From contig NZLD01000023.1 of the NCBI GenBank assembly GCA_002694095.1, forward strand, positions 1 through 6,276: DNA of 6,276 bases, read 5' to 3'. This stretch comes from Micrococcales bacterium. GTDB taxonomy: Bacteria > Actinomycetota > Actinomycetes > S36-B12. Position numbers and translations under genes: made by a program. The notes under the pieces were generated by a model. The model saw only the letters and a program-made list of their open reading frames with translations. It searched no databases and was not told the origin of the DNA. Below, one piece after another: positions 1 to 6,276 of the stretch; positions within the stretch are counted from its first letter, which is position 1, and every line of letters starts with the position of its first letter.

Positions 1-219
1 CTTCAGCGGCAGGAGGAAACTGCCCATCTCCTTGCTGGGAAAGATCGACGTTCCCCAGGTGCTCGAGCCGATCGTGACTTCGACGCGCAGGGACCCGAAG
101 CCACCTCGACTGATCGGCATATCTTCGATCTCATCGGCTACATCCTGTGCAAGCGTGAGGAAGTGCCACGCGGCATCGGACTTCCACAGCCACACCTCGG
201 CCTCGAAGTCCCATTCCAC
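1..219 (-). CDS. DUF1905-domain protein, N-terminal part (cut by left window edge)
   Basis: The first 73 codons are visible and the reading frame runs open to base 1, so the C-terminus lies outside the window. The protein starts VEWDFEAEVWLWKSDAAWHF and continues with a GGFGSLRVEVTIG stretch, then TSIFPSKEMGSFLLPLK. This alternation of FEA.vW...g..aWhF, a glycine-rich turn, RVEV.iG...W.tSlFP and Y/FLLP.K is the pattern of the small DUF1905 beta-barrel domain, whose biochemical role is not established. The GTG at 219-217 is the most upstream possible start, because the ilvE TGA is the in-frame stop only four codons before it; a nearby ATG (214-212) is in another frame. No Shine-Dalgarno is visible before the GTG, so translation probably depends on ribosomes finishing ilvE 12 bases upstream. 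It is likely the last or next gene of the ilvE transcript. The family call comes from pattern recognition, not a search. Confidence 0.75.
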   Translation of the reverse strand, partial: MEWDFEAEVWLWKSDAAWHFLTLAQDVADEIEDMPISRGGFGSLRVEVTIGSSTWGTSIFPSKEMGSFLLPLK

Positions 220-231
220 GGCGGGGCCCGA

Positions 232-1353
232 TCAGCAGATCGCGTGCAGCCAGTTGTGGCGGTCGGGAATCACCCCGGTCTGGATATCAAGCAGTTCCTG
301 GCGTAGGCGCGACGTCGCCGGCCCGGTGCCGCCATCAGCCACGGTCCACGATCCATTGGTCCGTGACTTGACCTCTCCGACCGGTGTGATCACGGCTGCC
401 GTCCCGCAGGCGAACACCTCGGTGATCTCGCCGGACTCGCAGCCAGCCTTCCAGTCCTCCACGCTGATCTGACCCTCATCCGCACGCATCCCCAGATCCG
501 CAGCAACGGTCAAGAGCGAATCACGGGTGATGCCCGGTAGCAGCGAACCGGTTAAGCGCGGGGTGACCAACCGGGCGGAGTCTCCCGACCCGTACACGAA
601 ATACAGGTTCATCCCGCCCATCTCTTCGATCCACCGGCGTTCGGCAGCGTCCAACCACACCACCTGATCGCAACCGTGCTGGGAAGCCTCTGCCTGCGCG
701 ATCAACGACGCCGCATAGTTTCCCGCGCACTTGGCTTCTCCTGTCCCTCCCGGGGCCGCGCGGACGTAGTCATCGGACAACCACACGCTCACCGGCTTGA
801 GGCCTTTCGGCCAATAGGCGCCAGCCGGGGACGCGATCAACAGGTATTCGTAGCTGTCTGCGGGCTTGACTCCTAGACCGATCTCCGTCGAGAACATGAA
901 GGGTCGAAGGTAGAGCGTCTTCTCGGCGTCACGGGGAACCCACTCGTGGTCCTGCCGGACGAGAGCTTCAATGCTGGCAACGAATAATTCCTCGGGAAGT
1001 TCCGCCATCGCGAGGCGGCGAGCAGACGCTGCGAACCGCTGAGCATTCTTAAACGGTCGAAAAGTCTTGATCGAGCCATCCGCGTGCCGGTACGCCTTCA
1101 ATCCTTCGAAGATCGCCTGGCCGTAGTGGATGAAGTTGGTAGCCGGATCCAAAAGCAAGGGTCCATAGGCGACGAGCTCGGCGTCATGCCAGCCCTTGTC
1201 GGCCGTCCACTTGGCTCGGACCATGTTGTCGGTGAAGTGTCCGCCAAATCCCGGATTCGCCAAGATCGCGTCTCGCTCAGCGCTCGGCACCGGGGACGTC
1301 GACGGATTCATCGATATGTCCCACAGCCCCGTGGCCGCATCCGTTGCAGTCAT
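232..1353 (-). CDS. ilvE: Branched-chain amino acid aminotransferase (class IV PLP enzyme)
   Basis: A 373-residue cytosolic PLP enzyme that interconverts Leu, Ile and Val with their 2-oxo acids using glutamate/2-oxoglutarate; it is the last step of leucine synthesis. The sequence is a full-length, fold-type IV aminotransferase. It has the N-terminal substrate region with HYGQAIFEGLKAYR (residues 76-89), the Schiff-base lysine K208 in GEAKCAGNYAASL, the E-E-M-G-G-M-N segment (243-249) after the WLD motif, LPGITRDSLL (272-281) and ACGTAAVITPV (315-325), which binds the cofactor phosphate. The start at 1353 is chosen because GGAAGG lies six bases upstream (1365-1360); M15 is a weaker alternative without such a site. 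The gene follows the nucleotidyltransferase stop by 45 bases and precedes the DUF1905 gene by 12 bases in the same frame. A TAGCGT box at 1382-1377 could be a -10 element giving a 17-base leader, but no convincing -35 is seen, so read-through from leuB is equally possible. No missing residues noticed. Confidence 0.96.
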   Translation of the reverse strand: MTATDAATGLWDISMNPSTSPVPSAERDAILANPGFGGHFTDNMVRAKWTADKGWHDAELVAYGPLLLDPATNFIHYGQAIFEGLKAYRHADGSIKTFRPFKNAQRFAASARRLAMAELPEELFVASIEALVRQDHEWVPRDAEKTLYLRPFMFSTEIGLGVKPADSYEYLLIASPAGAYWPKGLKPVSVWLSDDYVRAAPGGTGEAKCAGNYAASLIAQAEASQHGCDQVVWLDAAERRWIEEMGGMNLYFVYGSGDSARLVTPRLTGSLLPGITRDSLLTVAADLGMRADEGQISVEDWKAGCESGEITEVFACGTAAVITPVGEVKSRTNGSWTVADGGTGPATSRLRQELLDIQTGVIPDRHNWLHAIC

Positions 1354-1398
1354 GATCCACCTTCCGCGAAGGGCTAACGCTAGCGGTAAGCCACCCGT

Positions 1399-1878
1399 TC
1401 AGGAATCGGATGGGCGTTTCAACTCTCGAACATCGAGGTGATCACGATCCCTGCCCGAGGCTTCCTTCATGGCGATCAAATCGTCAAACCCGACGACTCG
1501 GATGCGAACTCCGGCAGCTGAGGTCTCAATGCTTCGATCTCGCATTTGCGCATAGGGCTCTGCACCTGGCACATCATTGAGGAAGTCCACTGGCCCGAAG
1601 TCCGTTTCCATCGTGAATGACGCCCCGTTACCGAGAACGTCTGGGTCTGTGAGATCGATATCGAGTTTGTCGGCGTCGATTCCCCGAAGTCGAGCGCCCA
1701 TGGACGCCAAGGCGCGAGCTAGGCGCTCGATATTGCCGCGCTCTTGATCTGCGACGAAATCAATGTCCACAGTTGCCCGCACATAGCCGTGAGCGACGAC
1801 AGCCCAGCCACCGATTGTCAGGTAGTCGACGCCATAGTCGTCGAGTATTTGGAATATCCGCGCTGGATCAAACCTCAT
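1399..1878 (-). CDS. AbiEii/MNT-type nucleotidyltransferase-fold protein, toxin-antitoxin-like
   Basis: A 159-residue soluble protein with the minimal nucleotidyltransferase fold. Visible are the GG at 23-24 in TIGGWAVVAHG, the conserved R34 and the two metal-binding acids D38 and D40 in RATVDIDFVAD. A third candidate acid, D98, lies in GPVDFLND. The C-terminal signature DDLIAMKEASGRDRDHLDV (132-150) has K138 and the GR.RD..D motif common in this group. Members are annotated as nucleotidyltransferases or AbiEii-like type IV toxins, and some transfer nucleotides to tRNA or proteins; the target here is unknown. The start ATG at 1878 overlaps the end of the upstream 46-codon ORF by 11 bases (ATGAGGTTTGA), indicating coupled translation; only a distant AAGG serves as ribosome site. 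It lies between leuB and ilvE, an unusual place for such a gene. Length is normal for short members and all three acids are present, so it looks intact. Its role as toxin, antitoxin or housekeeping enzyme cannot be settled from sequence. Confidence 0.85.
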   Translation of the reverse strand: MRFDPARIFQILDDYGVDYLTIGGWAVVAHGYVRATVDIDFVADQERGNIERLARALASMGARLRGIDADKLDIDLTDPDVLGNGASFTMETDFGPVDFLNDVPGAEPYAQMRDRSIETSAAGVRIRVVGFDDLIAMKEASGRDRDHLDVRELKRPSDS

Positions 1879-2008
1879 CGCGCTGGGCCTTGCCCGCTAA
1901 CTCAGATGCGAAGGAACTCAAGGCAAATCCCTGCTCAAGCCGCTCACCCATCAATCGCGCCAGCTCACGTGACTCAGCATCGATCGCTACCTGCTCGTGG
2001 CTGCTCAT
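1868..2008 (-). CDS. Unrecognised 46-residue protein overlapping the nucleotidyltransferase gene
   Basis: A short ORF of 46 codons plus TGA. The protein starts MSSHEQVAIDAESRELARLM and ends in AGKAQRDEV. I do not recognise a family. It is charged and alanine/leucine/glutamate-rich, consistent with two amphipathic helices, and has no membrane segment, signal peptide or cysteines. Support for it being real: its stop overlaps the nucleotidyltransferase start by 11 bases, the ATG is preceded by GAAGG a few bases upstream, and it fills nearly all of the gap after leuB (17 bases from the leuB stop). Small proteins encoded just ahead of a nucleotidyltransferase are often the partner of a toxin-antitoxin pair, so an antitoxin or stabilising role is an inference from position only. 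A TATCCT at 2021-2016 could act as a -10 box giving a near-leaderless transcript. It could alternatively be only a translational-coupling ORF. Confidence 0.6.
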   Translation of the reverse strand: MSSHEQVAIDAESRELARLMGERLEQGFALSSFASELAGKAQRDEV

Positions 2009-2021
2009 GCCCTTCAGGATA

Positions 2022-2047
2022 CGCGCTAGCGCGCTTGCGCGAGCGCT
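2022..2047 (-). terminator. Strong GC hairpin across the leuB stop codon (terminator-like, no T-run)
   Basis: Bases 2023-2032 pair with 2037-2046 in nine of ten positions (one A:G mismatch at 2028/2041), leaving a four-base loop at 2033-2036. The leuB stop TAG (2028-2026) is inside the stem. Bases 2022-2033 also form a perfect 12-bp palindrome (CGCGCTAGCGCG). On the minus strand no T-tract follows; GTATCCTGAAGG and the next start codon come directly after. It may pause or end leuB transcription, protect the leuB mRNA 3' end, or separate leuB from the small pair downstream. A true intrinsic terminator is not proven. Confidence 0.4.
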
Positions 2048-3075
2048 CCCGCTGCCAGCGCATCGCCGATCTGCGACGTCGAGCGGGCCCCATCGCCCCG
2101 CGCTTCTAGGTCAGCAGCCACCGCAGCCTCCACCCACGCGGATGCTTCGCTCTCCCCGACATGGTCGAGCAGCATGGCCAAGGACATGACGGTCGCCGTC
2201 GGATCGGCCTTGCCCTGCCCTGCGATGTCGGGAGCCGAACCATGCACTGGCTCGAACATCGACGGGTTCGATCGAGACGGATCGATATTTCCGCTGGCCG
2301 CCAGCCCGATTCCTCCACCGATGGCAGCTCCGATGTCGGTCAAGATGTCGCCGAACAGGTTGTCCGTCACGACAACGTCGAATCGATCGGGGTTGGTGAT
2401 GAAGAACATCGCCGCTGCATCGACGTGCTGGTAATCCGTGGCCACGTCATCGAATTCTGACGCAACGCGATCGAAGGTCCGCTTCCACAAGGATCCGGCG
2501 TTCGTCAAGACGTTGGTCTTGTGCACCAGCGTCACGTGCTTGCGCCTCTTGGTCGCACGGTCGAAGGCATCGCGAACAATCCGCTCTACACCGAACGCGG
2601 TGTTCAAACTTTCCTCGGTCGCCACTTCCTGGGGGGTGTCTCGACGCAACACACCCCCGGCCCCGACGTACGGGCCCTCCGTGCCCTCACGGCACACGAC
2701 GAAGTCGATCGTCTTCCCACCCGCAAGTGGCCCCTGGACGCCGGGATACAACTTGACCGGCCTGAGGTTCACGTGGTGATCCATTACGAAACGCAAGGGC
2801 AGCAGAACACCACGCTCGAGGACTCCGGGCGGAACGGAGGGGTCGCCTATGGCCCCGAGCAAGATGGCATCACTGGTTCGCAGTTCCTCGATAACAGCAT
2901 CCGGGAGCAGCTCTCCAGTGGCGTTGTATCGGGTTGCTCCCAAGTCATAGTGCGTGGTCGAGACGTTGATCCCCGCCTTCGGGGCGACGGCGTCGAGGAC
3001 CTTCATCGCTTCGGCAACCACCTCGGTGCCGATGCCGTCACCGGGAATCAGAGCAAGGTTCAGATCTCGAGCCAT
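2026..3075 (-). CDS. leuB: 3-isopropylmalate dehydrogenase
   Basis: A 349-residue cytosolic NAD-dependent beta-decarboxylating dehydrogenase that converts 3-isopropylmalate to 2-oxoisocaproate (third leucine-specific enzyme). Seen in order: the N-terminal [13 protein letters not shown]; substrate arginines R95 (LPLR), R105 (NLRPVK) and R129 in [11 protein letters not shown] with Y136; K186 in LVHKTNVL; D219 in YQHVDAAAM; and the family signature [19 protein letters not shown] with metal ligands D243 and D247. The cofactor-binding [14 protein letters not shown] (279-292) follows. Length is normal. I chose the ATG at 3075 because family members begin with a few residues before the dehydrogenase core. 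The frame, however, stays open upstream to a GTG at 3183 that carries a GAGGAG nine bases ahead (3198-3193), whereas the ATG has no Shine-Dalgarno. The upstream 36 codons would encode an SVGTD repeat. leuB is divergent from leuA and is followed by the small nucleotidyltransferase pair, then ilvE. Confidence 0.95.
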   Translation of the reverse strand: MARDLNLALIPGDGIGTEVVAEAMKVLDAVAPKAGINVSTTHYDLGATRYNATGELLPDAVIEELRTSDAILLGAIGDPSVPPGVLERGVLLPLRFVMDHHVNLRPVKLYPGVQGPLAGGKTIDFVVCREGTEGPYVGAGGVLRRDTPQEVATEESLNTAFGVERIVRDAFDRATKRRKHVTLVHKTNVLTNAGSLWKRTFDRVASEFDDVATDYQHVDAAAMFFITNPDRFDVVVTDNLFGDILTDIGAAIGGGIGLAASGNIDPSRSNPSMFEPVHGSAPDIAGQGKADPTATVMSLAMLLDHVGESEASAWVEAAVAADLEARGDGARSTSQIGDALAAGALAQAR

Positions 3076-3084
3076 GGTCGGAGA

Positions 3085-3144
3085 GCCTACTGAGTCGGTG
3101 CCTACTGAGTCGGTGCCTACCGAGCAGTTACCTACTGACTCGCT
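3085..3144. repeat. Four tandem 15-bp repeats between leuB and the leuA promoter
   Basis: Copies 3085-3099 and 3100-3114 are identical (GCCTACTGAGTCGGT). Copies 3115-3129 (GCCTACCGAGCAGTT) and 3130-3144 (ACCTACTGACTCGCT) are diverged. The array lies immediately upstream of the leuB ATG and about 20 bases upstream of the leuA -35 box. Since 15 bp is five codons, on the minus strand the array reads in frame with leuB as repeated S-V-G-T-D. It could be an operator array for a regulator of both genes, a slippage-generated repeat in a leader, or part of an extended LeuB N-terminus. A TAGGCT (3089-3084) made at the edge of the first copy could be a leuB -10 box for a near-leaderless message; this is weak. 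Confidence 0.8.
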
Positions 3145-3165
3145 GCATTCGTAGGTCGACGGTTC

Positions 3166-3194
3166 GTGACGTCCCCCGGGCACGCTGGTAATCT
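3166..3194 (+). promoter_or_regulatory. Predicted promoter of leuA leader transcript
   Basis: A GTGACG at 3166-3171 resembles the -35 consensus TTGACA at the central TGAC. It is separated by 17 bases from TAATCT at 3189-3194, which fits the TA...T pattern of a -10 box. With the last T of the -10 taken as -7, transcription would begin at A3201, the first base of the leader-peptide ATG. The placement ahead of an obvious leader ORF strengthens the call; the start site is an inference. Confidence 0.55.
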
Positions 3195-3200
3195 CCTCTC

Positions 3201-3233
3201 ATGCGTTCGCTCCTGCTCCTTCGCAGCCGCGGC

Positions 3234-3242
<9 letters not shown>
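3201..3242 (+). CDS. leuL: leuA leader peptide (Leu-codon attenuator ORF), 13 residues
   Basis: ATG to TAG encodes MRSLLLLRSRGEA, with four successive leucine codons CTC CTG CTC CTT at 3210-3221. Short leader peptides rich in the codons of the pathway's end product are the sensing element of ribosome-mediated attenuation, and such peptides are known ahead of leuA in Actinobacteria. Ribosomes lacking charged leucyl-tRNA would stall at codons 4-7, and this would change the folding of the RNA just downstream. No Shine-Dalgarno precedes the ATG; the predicted transcription start coincides with it, so it would be translated as a leaderless message, which actinobacterial ribosomes do readily. The stop codon lies 72 bases before the leuA start. 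The gene symbol follows usage for other leu leaders. The peptide has no expected function itself. Confidence 0.85.
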
Positions 3243-5060
<1,818 letters not shown>

Positions 5061-5160
5061 ACGAGTCCCCATGGCTGCCGGACGGCACTCGTGCCGGACG
5101 GCCCTCACGCCGCGCGTATACGCGACGGGCGTTACTGATAGCGGCTACAGGAAAGCGGCT
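5061..5160. terminator. Palindromic gap between convergent leuA and serA, probable bidirectional terminator
   Basis: The 100-base gap between the two stop codons holds CGGCACTCGTGCCG (5083-5096; five-base stem, CTCG loop). It also holds a perfect 12-bp palindrome CGCGTATACGCG (5113-5124), flanked by CGCC (5108-5111) and GGCG (5128-5131) that can extend the stem. An 11-bp direct repeat TGCCGGACGGC occurs at 5076-5086 and 5092-5102. ACGAGT at 5061-5066 can also pair with ACTCGT at 5087-5092. Neither strand shows a T-run after these stems. Hairpins without T-runs are common at convergent gene ends in high-GC bacteria, so a terminator role is a fair inference but unproven. No small gene is supported here. 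Confidence 0.45.
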
Positions 5161-6276
5161 TTAGGAGATCAGCGTCACGAAGCGGCCGGAATGCGCACCA
5201 ATGTTGTCCGTGATCTGGTCCAACAATTCGGCGGGGATCGGCGAGTCAACGGTGAGAACAATCAGCGCGTGCTCGCTGTCGTCGCGACTCACCTGCATGC
5301 CGCCGATGTTGATGCCCGCGTCCCCCAAGAGATTTCCGACGATCCCAACAACGCCCGGCTTGTCGTGGTAGCGGAAGAAGGCCAGATGATCGCTGAGCGG
5401 TACGTCGACATCGAAATCGTCCACCTCCACGATCTTGCCGATCTGTCGCGGGCTCGCCACCGTGCCGCCCACGCGCACAGTTGAACCGTCGGTCAGGGTC
5501 AACTTGACGCGCACCAGCGAACGGTGATCACCGCTTGCGGCTTGCGTTGTCAAGGCAACGTCCACTCCACGCTGCTCGGCAAGCACCGGCGCATTCACAT
5601 ACGACACCGGATCGTGAATGAGAACTTGGAAAACTCCCTTGAGAGCGGACAGTTCGAGCACGCGCACGTCATGGTCGACGATCTCGCCGAGGACTTCGAT
5701 ATCCACTCGCTCGACGGCAGCGGTCGCCAATCCGCAGGCAACCGCGCCGATCTGCTCGGCTAGCGGTAGGACCGCCTTGACCGCTTCATCGATCTGCCCG
5801 CCCTGAACGTTGACCGCATCGGGAACCAACTCCCCTGCCAACGCCAGGCGAACCGACTTGGCGACCGCGATTCCTGCTTTTTCTTGAGCCTCGTCGGTGG
5901 AGGCACCCAGGTGGGGTGTCGCCACGACGTTCTCCAGAGTGAACAGCGGCGAGTCCGTACACGGCTCCGACGCGTAGACGTCGAGACCGGCTCCGGCGAC
6001 CCGGCCTTCGGTCATCGCGGTGAACAGCGCTTCTTCATCCACGATGCCGCCACGCGCAGCATTGATGATGTGAACAGTCGGCTTCACCTTGCTCAGCGCT
6101 TCTTCCCCAATGAGGCCGACGGTCTCCGGCGTCTTGGGCAGGTGCACCGTGATGAAGTCGGCGTCGGCCAGTAATTCATCGAGGGTGACCATGTGCACAC
6201 CCAGCTGGGCCGCTCGCGCCGGCTGAACGTAGGGGTCATACGCGATCAGGTTCACACCGAACGCGGCGAGGCGCTG
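5161..6276 (-). CDS. serA: D-3-phosphoglycerate dehydrogenase, N-terminus outside window
   Basis: Oxidises 3-phosphoglycerate to 3-phosphohydroxypyruvate with NAD, the first step of serine synthesis. The frame runs through the right edge: codons before the GTG at 6255 read QRLAAFG and match the end of the dinucleotide-binding G-x-G helix, so that GTG is internal. 371 residues are visible; the actinobacterial long form has roughly 530, so about 150-160 N-terminal residues are missing from the window. Visible in order (visible-part numbering): the second half of the NAD fold with IAYDPYVQPARAAQLGV; catalytic R75 in INAARGGIVDEEAL; E104 in LDVYASEP; H122 in TPHLGASTDEAQ; an intervening allosteric domain (about 160-295); and a C-terminal ACT domain from about 297 with Y303, D305 and N323 at the usual serine-site positions (RYHDKPG, DAGINIGG). 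The domain set suggests serine feedback inhibition. It converges on leuA. Its promoter is not in the window. Confidence 0.96.
   Translation of the reverse strand, partial: QRLAAFGVNLIAYDPYVQPARAAQLGVHMVTLDELLADADFITVHLPKTPETVGLIGEEALSKVKPTVHIINAARGGIVDEEALFTAMTEGRVAGAGLDVYASEPCTDSPLFTLENVVATPHLGASTDEAQEKAGIAVAKSVRLALAGELVPDAVNVQGGQIDEAVKAVLPLAEQIGAVACGLATAAVERVDIEVLGEIVDHDVRVLELSALKGVFQVLIHDPVSYVNAPVLAEQRGVDVALTTQAASGDHRSLVRVKLTLTDGSTVRVGGTVASPRQIGKIVEVDDFDVDVPLSDHLAFFRYHDKPGVVGIVGNLLGDAGINIGGMQVSRDDSEHALIVLTVDSPIPAELLDQITDNIGAHSGRFVTLIS

Noticed and set aside
32..472. 146-codon plus-strand ORF at the left edge
   Set aside because: Antisense to both the DUF1905 segment and the IlvE C-terminus, which are supported by motifs.
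2521..3093. 190-codon plus-strand ORF over leuB
   Set aside because: Antisense to LeuB catalytic motifs, no recognisable family, composition typical of a shadow frame.
3085..3144. CRISPR-like array
   Set aside because: Units of 15 bp abut directly with no spacers, and no cas genes are present; it is a simple tandem repeat.
5071..5484. 137-codon plus-strand ORF starting after leuA
   Set aside because: Mostly antisense to the SerA ACT domain and begins within the palindromic gap; no ribosome site or family resemblance.
6253..6255. GTG as the real start of SerA
   Set aside because: The codons before it continue the frame to the window edge and read as the conserved end of the NAD-binding helix, so the gene extends beyond the window.

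Overview
The window looks like a chromosomal segment from a high-GC Gram-positive bacterium (Actinomycetota). The base composition is GC-rich by eye (around 60%). The long LeuA with its C-terminal regulatory domain, the SerA with an extra allosteric domain before the ACT domain, the IlvE ending in HNW..AIC and the LeuB beginning [16 protein letters not shown] are all actinobacterial in style. I cannot assign a genus.

Layout, left to right. (1) Positions 1-219, minus: the start of a DUF1905-domain protein, cut by the window edge. (2) 232-1353, minus: ilvE, branched-chain aminotransferase. (3) 1399-1878 and 1868-2008, minus: an overlapping pair made of a nucleotidyltransferase of the AbiEii/MNT type and an unrecognised 46-residue protein. 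The pair sits between ilvE and leuB. (4) 2026-3075, minus: leuB, 3-isopropylmalate dehydrogenase, with a strong hairpin over its stop codon. (5) 3076-3314: the divergent leuB/leuA control region. It holds a 15-bp tandem repeat, a good promoter for leuA, a 13-residue leader peptide with four consecutive leucines, and a set of mutually exclusive RNA pairings. One of these pairs exactly with the leuA Shine-Dalgarno sequence. (6) 3315-5060, plus: leuA, 2-isopropylmalate synthase. (7) 5061-5160: a palindrome-rich gap between convergent genes. (8) 5161-6276, minus: serA, D-3-phosphoglycerate dehydrogenase, running off the right edge and lacking its N-terminus.

Metabolic logic: LeuA makes 2-isopropylmalate from 2-oxoisovalerate and acetyl-CoA, LeuB oxidises 3-isopropylmalate, and IlvE transaminates the resulting 2-oxoisocaproate (and the Ile and Val keto acids). 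LeuCD, which works between LeuA and LeuB, is not in the window. SerA opens the serine pathway from 3-phosphoglycerate. leuB, the small pair, ilvE and the DUF1905 gene all run on the minus strand with short gaps or overlaps, so they may share a transcript.

Most interesting items: the leuA leader, which reads as a Leu-codon attenuator built around an apparently leaderless upstream ORF and an anti-Shine-Dalgarno pairing; and the toxin-antitoxin-like pair inserted in the leucine/branched-chain gene run. The enzymes themselves are ordinary and intact.
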